A DNA stretch of 64,000 nt from a virus. A program made the translations under genes and the position numbers. The stretch is taken from positions 1-64,000 of IMG/VR virus record IMGVR_UViG_3300025695_000007; one strand, given 5' to 3'. Positions 31,269 to 40,200 of the stretch are shown here, in pieces. Each line of letters opens with the position of its first letter. Position 1 is the stretch's first letter. Below the pieces are notes generated by a model. The model had not been told where the DNA came from and did no database searches. It was given only the letters and a program-made list of their open reading frames with translations.

Positions 31269-33605
31269 TTATGAATCAATTAGCGTATAGGCAACCTTTA
31301 CAGTTGAACTATTTGCTGAGGACATTGTCACTTCAAGTGCCGTATTTGTCGAAACATTAGCAACATCAAATGAGGCAAGAGCGCTGGCAGACGTATACAT
31401 AGTACCATAGGTTGTAATCTTAGGTGTTCCTCCATTAACCGTTAAAATTAAGGCTTCTGTAATTTGAGTATCGCCTGTTGTTCCGTCCGTGATTGTTATA
31501 ATTAATTTAGATCCAACGTAATCTGCGCTTGCATACATTACAACATTTGTTGCATTTGTTGTTGCAATTGTAGAGGTTAAGCTACCTTCTTTACGATGGT
31601 TACCTACTTGCAGCGTACCAGAAGTCGACACATTACCAGAAGAATCAACAGTAACAAGTTCGTGATTATCTAGAGTTGTAGAGTTAAAACCCCAAATAGC
31701 AATCTCATCACCATTCTCTGCGGCTGTTACAAGTGTTACAATACCTGTACTCTGTACAAATGACCACTGGCTATCATCTAGGTAAACACCATTTTTGAAT
31801 ACCTGAACCTTGTCGTGTGTATTTACCGAGGTACCAAATGTCGATGTTGTTGAAGTCACATTGTAATAGTAATCTTCATATCCTGCGTAGCCAGCTTGTG
31901 CCCCACCGCCACCTGACACTGTAGTGAATGAGAAGTTACCGGAACCATCAGTCTGAAGTACTTGACCAGAAGTGCCGTCACTAATACCAAAGTCCAAAAT
32001 AGATGTTGGTGTGCTTGTAAAGTTTGTGTAGTCAAGGTAGTGAGAGCCTTCTTGACCGTCAAGCAAGTCTGCATCTAGTCCAGAGGTTGTTCCATCAACT
32101 GTTTTAATTGCAGTCAACAACTCACTGGCGGTTGAATATGTTTCGCTTGTTAGATACCCAGAAGCGTTATTAAAAGAAATAACACCTGTTGCGCTATCAT
32201 AACTAATATCACCCGTACCGCTAATTGCACCTCTTGCACGTGTGGCTGTGTGATAGAGGTTTGTGCCTTCAGACAAATCAGTTGTCGATTTGTTACTAAA
32301 GTCTGTATTGAATCTTGTAGTCGTATAGTAAAGATTTGTTGAACCTTCAGCCAGATCATCTGTATCAAATCCTGTTAGGTTATGAGTAGATATGTTTAGA
32401 CCCCAACCCATATACTCATGCGCTGAACACTGATAATAAAGTGTCGCAGGAGTTGATTCGCTAACAACAATTTCTGTGTATGCGCCTGCAGAACCAGGCG
32501 TGCCGTTGTTTGTTACGCCAGTTGTATATGCAGTTGTTTTACCTTCATCATAATAGAATACAAGCGGATGACCTGAGTTAGACGCATCTGACTGGTCAAA
32601 GCGATATGTCATTCCGGGAACCATATGCAAGAATGGCGCAAATGTTCCGTTTATCTTGTAGCCGTTTGCTGATCCATTATTGAATTGTGGATGTGTTGCG
32701 TCTTTTGTATCAACAGTAACAGTGTATGTTTTTACATTTTCATATTGTATATTATTCGATTCACTTGTTAAGTATCCACTCAGATCGGGCGGTGTGTATG
32801 TGAATACACCGCTTGTATTATTATAAGAGAGATTTGCTGTGCCAGCGGTTGCAACTGTTACGGATAAATCTGTTAATCCGATTCCGCCACTACCACCAGA
32901 AACAGTAGTAAACGTTAGACTACCGGAACCATCGGTTGTTAATACCTGACCTGCGCTTCCGTCAGACGTTGGGAATGAATATGCATCATTAAATCTGATT
33001 ACACCAGTCGAACTAACTTCAATGCGTGTAGATCCACCAAATGGACCTGTTTTAAATGTTAATTTGTTTTCTACCCCAACGCCAAAGTCATAAGTGTTTT
33101 CGACTATAACATTACCTCGGCGTGAACTGCTATTACCAACGCCACCGCTATACGCACCACCTTGTAAACTTACATCACCGCCTAATGACGAATAAGAATT
33201 GCTAGGAGCTTTGCCTGTACCGCCTCTAAGTACAAGTTCGCCACCTTTACCATCTCCTATCACTGGGATGGTATCGCCTGCTTTAAGTAATGTCACCAAA
33301 GTGCCTGTGTTACCACCTTGTAATTCTAAACTTGCACCAGGAATAGAAGCAATCGGTTCGGTACGACCTCTAATTATTCTACCATTAACGTCAAGATCAC
33401 CACCTAGTTGAGGAGTAGTATCTTCAACGATATTTGAAATGCCGCTTAAAGCTCCTATCTCTACAACAGATTCGGTGCCATCATCTTTTTTGATAAACAT
33501 TTTACCATCATATGTATTGATGGCAACTTCTCCAAGAGCTAGAGAAGAAGTGGAGGGTACAGCGGCCGGCGTAGCCGACCGCTTTAGCTTAATAGTTTGT
33601 GCCAT
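31269..33605 (-). CDS. Tail-fibre protein with a cupredoxin-like domain
   Basis: A 778-residue fibre protein starting MAQTIKLKRSATPAAVPSTS, an N-terminal adaptor type shared with the next fibre (MTQILKIKRST). It has beta modules GQVLTTDGSG (near residue 220) and GQVLQTDGSG (near 545). Residues 285-405 resemble a cupredoxin fold: VPGMTYRFDQSDASNSGHPL with His346, and YYQCSAHEYMGW with Cys393, His396 and Met399. The C-terminal region has a phage fibre block (YDDSQWSFVQSTGIVTLV style). Likely a host-range protein. Confidence 0.75.
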   Translation of the reverse strand: MAQTIKLKRSATPAAVPSTSSLALGEVAINTYDGKMFIKKDDGTESVVEIGALSGISNIVEDTTPQLGGDLDVNGRIIRGRTEPIASIPGASLELQGGNTGTLVTLLKAGDTIPVIGDGKGGELVLRGGTGKAPSNSYSSLGGDVSLQGGAYSGGVGNSSSRRGNVIVENTYDFGVGVENKLTFKTGPFGGSTRIEVSSTGVIRFNDAYSFPTSDGSAGQVLTTDGSGSLTFTTVSGGSGGIGLTDLSVTVATAGTANLSYNNTSGVFTYTPPDLSGYLTSESNNIQYENVKTYTVTVDTKDATHPQFNNGSANGYKINGTFAPFLHMVPGMTYRFDQSDASNSGHPLVFYYDEGKTTAYTTGVTNNGTPGSAGAYTEIVVSESTPATLYYQCSAHEYMGWGLNISTHNLTGFDTDDLAEGSTNLYYTTTRFNTDFSNKSTTDLSEGTNLYHTATRARGAISGTGDISYDSATGVISFNNASGYLTSETYSTASELLTAIKTVDGTTSGLDADLLDGQEGSHYLDYTNFTSTPTSILDFGISDGTSGQVLQTDGSGNFSFTTVSGGGGAQAGYAGYEDYYYNVTSTTSTFGTSVNTHDKVQVFKNGVYLDDSQWSFVQSTGIVTLVTAAENGDEIAIWGFNSTTLDNHELVTVDSSGNVSTSGTLQVGNHRKEGSLTSTIATTNATNVVMYASADYVGSKLIITITDGTTGDTQITEALILTVNGGTPKITTYGTMYTSASALASFDVANVSTNTALEVTMSSANSSTVKVAYTLIDS

Positions 33606-33652
33606 GTGGCTCTCCTAATAATACGTATATACGCTGGAGTTGAAAAAGTTTT

Positions 33653-35626
33653 TTAGAATGTTCCGCCATCAAGTTGAGTTACAGAGAGAACTCCGGCAAG
33701 GTAGGATAGGCCATCCCCTGCAAGCGAAGACTTAAGTTGTAAGTCTCCTGCAGATATCTCAATACCTCCAGCAGAAGCAACATTTACAGTAAATTCGCTA
33801 CCTGTTAAGGTTAGTCCTGCACCTGCAGTATAAGTACCTGCTCCTGAGAACTGTACAAAAGATACCGCATCTGTGCCTACAGTAGCTACTGGCTCACCTA
33901 ATACCCAACCTGTATCAGCATACTGAGTACCATGAGTAACAAATATGAAGTCACCCCCCGCCATTTCTGCAGGAGTATCAAAATCTTCAGCACGAGTCAA
34001 GACAGTTGTCGAGGTTAGAACATAAATACCATTATGAGCAGAAGTTGCTTCACCTGCAACAATGATGCGATCACCGGTGGTAATATCTGTATCGCCGTCT
34101 AAATCTCCGCCCGGTATATCAAGAGCAGTAGAAAGAGTTAGGGTTGCTCCTACGCCTGAAGTCCCGTTGTCATAAGTAACTGTATTACCAGTTATAGTAG
34201 CAAGAGGGCTTGTAATAATAGCATGAGCAGCGGCATGTACATGTAAGCCTTCTGCAACGGTATCAACATAGTTTTTAGTAGCTGCATCTGAACCATTTAC
34301 TGGTTCTGCTAGTCCAGTAATTCGAGAGCTATTAACAGATACAGAGCCAGAGCCATTAGGATTAAGAGATATATCTCCATTAGTATCCGTAGATGCAATT
34401 TGATTGCCATTAAAGTTTAGATTATCAACCGTAAGTTCTGTTACTCCTGCTAAAGAAGTAGAAGTAGTTCCAAGTTCTAGAGTAGTGGAGCCTAAAGTTA
34501 CAGATGAATTTGCAAGTTTTGCATTTGTAATCGCACCCGTGGCAATAGTAAAATCACCAGTTGCAGAAGTATAAGTAATACCTCCAGAAGCTGTAAAATG
34601 AGAACGAATCTCTGCTGCAGAAGGTCCAGTATAAGTAATGACTCCAGTAGAAGAGTTATAACTTAAAGATCCATCGCCTCCCGCATCAGTAACACTAATA
34701 GCTGAACGTGAACGAGTATCTGTATAGTAAAGGTTTGTTGCACCTTCAGATAAATCGTCAGTATCGGCTAATGCAAGTTTTGAATCGAACATTGCTTCGC
34801 CGCGTGCAGTCGTCCAATAAAGGTTAGTTACCCCTTCGGATACATTATCAGTTGTTTTGTTGGCTAAATCAGCATCAAAGTCGGCCGATTTGTAAGTGGT
34901 TACACTAAATTCACCGGTTGTACTGTTATAGCTTAAATCACCCGCTGCACTAAAGAGCCCTCGAACTTCTGCATCTGTACGCTCTGTAAAAGAGAACTCT
35001 CCAGTAGTAGAGTTATAGGATAAATCTCCTGCAGCACTAACTAATCCACGTATTTCTGCGTCTGAAAGACCTGTAAAAGTAACTTCATTATTTGTAACAG
35101 TAGCGGTAATATTTGTACCACCAGTAAAAGTGAGAGTTTCTCCTGTAGTAAACGTATCCGAGCTAGTACCATCAGATAGAGTAAAGCTTCCAGAAGGAAT
35201 AGCTGCCCAAGAAAGTTGTCCACTACCGTTTGTCTTTAGAAAGTAATTTGCCAGACCATCTGCTTGAGGCCAATTTTGTCCGTCAAGGATTAGGTTTCCT
35301 GTGCCATTTGGAGTGATTTCTATGTCGCCGTTAAGATCAGTGGAGACAATAGAGTTACCATTTAAAGTAATATTATCAACATTTAATACGTCAAGCTTAC
35401 TGCTTGAATCAACAATAAGAGCACTACTAGCAGTTACAGTTCCTGCAGTATGATCGAGCAAGTCGGTAAAAAACTTACCACCAATGGCATCTATATCTCC
35501 CGTACCACCTCCAGGACGACCTATAAACAGTTTATTGCTGTTTGCAGAATACGCCAGTTCTCCGTTTTGTAAGCTAGAAGGAGACGCTGTAGTAGTACTT
35601 CTTTTAATTTTCAATATTTGAGTCAT
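33653..35626 (-). CDS. Tail-fibre protein
   Basis: A 657-residue fibre. It begins MTQILKIKRSTTTASPSSLQ and NGELAYSANSNKLFIGRPGG, a common marine phage fibre N-terminus. Repeated units follow (AGDLSYNSTTGEFS twice or more, NVSEGVTNLYWTTARGEAMF, DLSEGATNLYYTDTRSRSAI, GSLSYNSSTGVITYTG). The C-terminal third has ITGLAEPVNGSDAATKNYVD, a typical fibre hinge, then a beta domain with TGDRIIVAGEATSAHNGIYV. The repeats should form a long trimeric shaft. Confidence 0.78.
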   Translation of the reverse strand: MTQILKIKRSTTTASPSSLQNGELAYSANSNKLFIGRPGGGTGDIDAIGGKFFTDLLDHTAGTVTASSALIVDSSSKLDVLNVDNITLNGNSIVSTDLNGDIEITPNGTGNLILDGQNWPQADGLANYFLKTNGSGQLSWAAIPSGSFTLSDGTSSDTFTTGETLTFTGGTNITATVTNNEVTFTGLSDAEIRGLVSAAGDLSYNSTTGEFSFTERTDAEVRGLFSAAGDLSYNSTTGEFSVTTYKSADFDADLANKTTDNVSEGVTNLYWTTARGEAMFDSKLALADTDDLSEGATNLYYTDTRSRSAISVTDAGGDGSLSYNSSTGVITYTGPSAAEIRSHFTASGGITYTSATGDFTIATGAITNAKLANSSVTLGSTTLELGTTSTSLAGVTELTVDNLNFNGNQIASTDTNGDISLNPNGSGSVSVNSSRITGLAEPVNGSDAATKNYVDTVAEGLHVHAAAHAIITSPLATITGNTVTYDNGTSGVGATLTLSTALDIPGGDLDGDTDITTGDRIIVAGEATSAHNGIYVLTSTTVLTRAEDFDTPAEMAGGDFIFVTHGTQYADTGWVLGEPVATVGTDAVSFVQFSGAGTYTAGAGLTLTGSEFTVNVASAGGIEISAGDLQLKSSLAGDGLSYLAGVLSVTQLDGGTF

Positions 35627-35644
35627 TTTAAAAATTCCATTGGG

Positions 35645-36022
35645 CTAAAAAGCCCCTGCGTCCACCGTATCGGAATTAGGAGAGTCGTTGCCTATCATTA
35701 TAGGAACCCACTCTACTACTCCTGGACTTACTTCTCGGTAAACATAGAGTTGCTGTGTGTCCGGGTTATACCATTGGTCTCCTTGCTCAAGATTAGAGCC
35801 AGTAGGAATATCTACAGAACGAAAAGACTGATCTGCAAGTTGCTGTAATGCTTCTTGTAAGTTTTCAGCAGTTATACTATTGTAAGGAGTTACTAAAACA
35901 TTTTCTGAAGACATTTCTAGCCCTAAGCTAGAAACAAATGCTAAGTTAGCAGTAACTTCAGTTACAGAAGTAGATACCTCAAGCTGAGATATATATGGAG
36001 CTATTTCTATAGTAATTGCCAT
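35645..36022 (-). CDS. Small tail-associated protein
   Basis: A 125-residue protein starting on the stop of the upstream gene (TAATG). The first 70 residues are beta-rich and carry ITAENLQEALQQLADQSFRS, a segment found in phage fibre hinges; the second half, GDQWYNPDTQQLYVYREVSPG, is a short fibre-type block. It probably links fibres to the tail tip. Function beyond that is unknown. Confidence 0.62.
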   Translation of the reverse strand: MAITIEIAPYISQLEVSTSVTEVTANLAFVSSLGLEMSSENVLVTPYNSITAENLQEALQQLADQSFRSVDIPTGSNLEQGDQWYNPDTQQLYVYREVSPGVVEWVPIMIGNDSPNSDTVDAGAF

Positions 36023-36360
36023 TATCTTGTAACTTCTTGAGTAATTGTAACTTGACCTTCAAGTAGTCTTGTTACATTTACATCGCCTGAAGAATAAATT
36101 TCTAAATCGTAGAAGTATAAACCAGCAGAAATTGCACTAGTCACTCCATTTGCTAACTCCATCTTTATTTTTCCGCCGACAGCATCTACAACTGTACAAG
36201 TAAACGAAGCTACTAAAGTTGCATCCGCTTTTTTTGAACGCATCTGAGCTCGGGCACTCCACCCAGTTAAATTTTTAGGGGATCCATCCTCAGAAAGAGT
36301 CAACTGAATCGCAAAATCCGATCCTTGATCTATTATAAGGTTATAAGCTGCAGCAGTCAT
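36022..36360 (-). CDS. Tail-tip/fibre adaptor-like beta protein
   Basis: A 112-residue beta-sandwich-like protein. The features IIDQGSDFAIQLTLSEDGSP, LTGWSARAQMRS and GLYFYDLEI followed by VTRLLEGQVTITQEVTR match a widespread small phage virion protein (BppU-N-like immunoglobulin fold in other phages). It follows promoter P8 and has GGAG upstream. Its stop is coupled to the next gene (TAATG). Confidence 0.68.
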   Translation of the reverse strand: MTAAAYNLIIDQGSDFAIQLTLSEDGSPKNLTGWSARAQMRSKKADATLVASFTCTVVDAVGGKIKMELANGVTSAISAGLYFYDLEIYSSGDVNVTRLLEGQVTITQEVTR

Positions 36361-36380
36361 TCTTTTTTCTCCATGTTGAA

Positions 36381-36409
36381 ATTATAACAAAGCGAACATT
36401 TTAAGTCAA
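36381..36409 (-). promoter_or_regulatory. Sigma70-type promoter P8 (fibre operon)
   Basis: Minus-strand TTGACT (36404-36409), 17-base spacer, TATAAT (36381-36386), preceded by TTC. It should start at about 36374 and drive the fibre genes from 36360 down to 22193. Confidence 0.9.
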
Positions 36410-36434
36410 GAAATATTTTTGGTCAGGTATTTGT

Positions 36435-36764
36435 TTATACTAATTCGTACCTAACTAATCCAATTTCGTTCTCGCGTTTCGAAAGTTCAATTTCGTGTAT
36501 AGCTTTTAATTGGGTTAAAAACTCTTCTCCACCATTTGCTTGTATAACCCAATTTGCTAGAGTATCCGTACTTATTTGATCTACAGGAATAAAGGTATCT
36601 TGAGATAAAGCGGTTACATCGAGTACTGCTTCAACCATTCCTTGCGTTGAGACCCCGTTGCGAGAGAAAGTAATCTTTAAAAGTGCTTTTCCTACTACAT
36701 TTGTAAAAGCTTCTTTTTCAGGATAGACAAATAAGTCTAGTATTTCATAAGTTGTTTCTATCAT
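36435..36764 (-). CDS. Small phage protein, function unknown
   Basis: A 109-residue protein, MIETTYEILDLFVYPEKEAF, with a beta-rich centre (VGKALLKITFSRNGVSTQGM) and a helical C-terminus (LANWVIQANGGEEFLTQLKA). Similar small proteins occur near fibre genes in marine phages. It ends 26 bases before the -35 of promoter P8, so it is the last gene of the upstream tail transcript. Confidence 0.62.
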   Translation of the reverse strand: MIETTYEILDLFVYPEKEAFTNVVGKALLKITFSRNGVSTQGMVEAVLDVTALSQDTFIPVDQISTDTLANWVIQANGGEEFLTQLKAIHEIELSKRENEIGLVRYELV

Positions 36765-36795
36765 GTTGTTATTCCTCCATAAAAAGATATTATTG

Positions 36796-37242
36796 CTATA
36801 CTCTTGCTATATCTGCTACACTATAATTTACACCTCCAAGAGGTTGATTAGTAAATGTCCAAGTGCCGGGTTTTTTAAAATAGGTGTAACCACCAACGCT
36901 GTAACTAAACGGGACTCCGAAAGAGGTACCACTAAACGATGCTATTTGTGCATTATTCCAGTATATTAGCACTGTCCAAGGGGAGCTTTGTCTTTGTGCC
37001 CATCCATAAATAGTACCAGAAAGACTGGCACTTGTATAAGTAACTTTAGTAGCCCCTCGCAACTCATACATACTTATAGTACTTCCGGATGCTGGATTTA
37101 TTCCATCCGCACCAGAGTACTGACTATTCGCTGCTAAATATCTAATATTTGATGAATTAAGAGAGAGCGTAGCGTTTGAAGAATTGCCTAGCTCAGTATT
37201 TATATTAGCAAAACTAATTGATCCACTAGTTGGAAGAGTCAT
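36796..37242 (-). CDS. Small tail-tip-associated protein
   Basis: A 148-residue protein overlapping the end of the giant tip protein by 17 bases. It opens MTLPTSGSISFANINTELGN, a conserved N-terminal block that I know from structural proteins of cyanophages, then IRYLAAN and a beta-rich C-terminal half ending in YSVADIARV. The opening block is thought to belong to particle-attached proteins; the exact role is unknown. Confidence 0.65.
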   Translation of the reverse strand: MTLPTSGSISFANINTELGNSSNATLSLNSSNIRYLAANSQYSGADGINPASGSTISMYELRGATKVTYTSASLSGTIYGWAQRQSSPWTVLIYWNNAQIASFSGTSFGVPFSYSVGGYTYFKKPGTWTFTNQPLGGVNYSVADIARV

Positions 37243-40200
37243 TCTTCAATTCCTCTACTTCAGCTTTTAATTCTTTAATTGCTTCTATTAATAAACCTAC
37301 TAAATTACCATAAGCAAGTGTTAGAGTGCCATCTTCTGTATGTCCTACAGCTTCTGGTAATATCTTCAATACGTCTTGTGCAATAAGTCCTGTTTGGCTT
37401 TCTCCTGTATCTATACGGTCAAATGTGTAACCTGTTAGTGCAGATACTTTCTCTAAAGCATTTGGTATTACCTCTAAATTTTGCTTTAGTTTAACATCTG
37501 AATAAGCAGTGATATTACCTCCAGCAGTAATAGCTCCACCAACAACTAAATTTAGAGCGAATAAACCTGTTCCATCTGATTGCAAAGTTATGCCGGTATC
37601 GTTATACCCTCCTCCAAAATAAGCACTTCCATCTACGGTTAAGCTACCGTTAAACGATCCAGAGCCCGTGCTAGATATTGTGACCCCGCTACTGCCATAT
37701 CCTCCTGCAAATGTTGAAGTACTACCAGAAGAAAATGTTCCTTTTACTATAACATTTCCATCGAACGATCCAGAGCCCGTGCTAGATAGTGTGACGCCGC
37801 TGCTGCCATAGCCTCCTCCAACATTAAGACTTGTTGGATTAAAACTCCCTGCTGTTATACTTCCATCTACGATCAGATTTCCATTAAACGATCCAGATCC
37901 CGTATCAGATATTGTAACCCCGCTACTACCGTATCCTCCCGCAAAATTAGTTGTAGAGTATGTATCGAAAATACCGTCTACTCTAGCGGTTCCACGAAAA
38001 TGTGAGGTAGTCTTAGTAAGAGTAGTTCCGTCATAAAAAGAACCTCCACCAATATAAATTTGACCTCCAGTTGCAACTTCAAGAGTAGGTAATCCATTTT
38101 GTCTAACAAGAAAAGCTGAAGTACCTTCACCAATTTTTACCACCATATCATTGTTATCGGCCCAAGAAGCAGTGGAATTTTTGTAGAAAGACGCAACAAT
38201 TCCGCTGGTAGAGGCAAAAGCTGCTGCAGATGTAGAAGAAGTTCCTGCAGTAGATATAGCCACAAGAGCCGTAGAGTTAGTAGTATCTGTAGTCGTAAAT
38301 AAGCCCGCAGTAGTATAGTTAGTGCTCTCTACAGCTATACCAGTGGTCGATAGCCCAAAAGAATAATCTGTCTCAACTGTTCTAACCCCACTTTTTATTT
38401 TATCTACGGTTAAAGTATTGGTTTGTATAAATCCGCCATCTATTTGGGTTACAGTAGCTCCATTATACTCTAATTCATTTGATCCTCCAGTACCTGTTCC
38501 AGAGCTAAAGGTTACAACGCCTGCAAAATTATGTCCTAAAGTAGCGGAATCAATGCTTAGCCCTGTACTTGTAGAATTTGCAGTAGTTTCCAAAGCTTTC
38601 CATCTACGTACATAGTATTGTGCGCTGGTACCTGCCCCCATTTCTGGAGGTATAGTGTTCCATTGAGTACTACCTGTGCCTATATTTGTACCTGAAACAG
38701 CTCCTGTACTCCATGTATAAATACCGCTCGGAGTAGTTGCAGGAGTTCCTGCAGATTGATAATATAAGTACCCCTCTGCTCTTCTTAGCCCATTTGCTCC
38801 TGTAGCTCCCGGTAGCCCATTTGTTCCTGCACTAGATTTACTAAAAGTTTGTTTTTGAGTACCAGTAACTAAGTTCTCTATATTAAGTGTATAAGTAATT
38901 AGTGCGGTATCGGCAGTCATGTTACTATGATCACCAATTGTAAACGGGTTACCAGTAACACTTGTAGTTCCTGCAGTAATATTACTTGCACTTACACTTA
39001 CAGAAAATTGTCCTGCAGCAGGTGTACCTGTAACACTATTTAATTCTACGCCACCTTTATATACTTCTATAGAAGTTCCCGATTCAGAATAAGTACTAAC
39101 AGTTCCAGAACTGTCAGCTGTAAAAGAGTGAGCTGCATTGGTCATAACTACCGTATAACCATCTATACCATCGTCGCCGTCTACCCCATCGGCCACGTAA
39201 AATATAGATATAGTATCAAAAGCTATTTCAGTCGTAGGAGCTGCAGCCTCTGCTACTCCTACACGAATGCTTAAAGGATTCCCTGCCCAACCAGAAGATA
39301 GACTTGGAATAGTATAACTAAATGTATCAGAATCTCCTGTTCCATCAGTATAAGAGGTTTCGTCAGTTATACCGTCTCCTGTAAACTTAAAGTAAGGGTC
39401 TGTAAAGTTTGAAGCAGTTGCAGTAAATGTTAAAGTGCCGCTAGGAGAAGGATTTGCTCCTGTATCATCATAAACTACAGAGTAGTCATTAGAAGTTAAA
39501 CGAACTAACTTTCCTGCCCCGCCTGCTGCTCCGTCTTTTACAAAAGGTATAGTAATATCTGCAGTAGACTGTTTGTTTGTATTACTTTCATCTAGTTCTT
39601 CCGCTACTGTGACAGAGAATACTAAGTCGGTTAAACTATACTCATCTACTTTATCAAGAGTTTTTGTAGCTACAAAGTTCGTTCCAGCAGAAAATACAGT
39701 ATCTGCTGTCTGAGATATTTCAGAATTATCAAACCCGGTTCCTGTAAATTTAAACACAGGATTTTTATACCCAAAAGCAGTAGCAGTTAATATTAAATTA
39801 GTATAGTTAGTAGTGAGTACTTCATCCCCATCAAAATTAAGGAAAGTAGGATTTACAGTAAGTATAACATTTCTAGGAGACTTGCCTAAATCTGGATTTA
39901 TAGCTAAATTTATAGGGTACGCCTTAAAAGTCCCGCTGTCATTTCTAACTGAATAAATAACAGAATCATCATTCTTATTAAATCTAAATTCATTTCTATA
40001 TGCTTCTACGGAAGATATAGCAGTAGAAAAGCTCTTATCTATACGAACATCTGTGGCTGAAGCAATATAAACTACTTTAGCTGCTTGAGTGCTGCTAAAC
40101 TTAATAATATCTCCGACCTGAAGAGAAGTATCAAAACCACTACCAGTAACTTTATTTGAGTCTGCAGATACACTTACTGTTCCTATAGAAGTCCAGTTAC

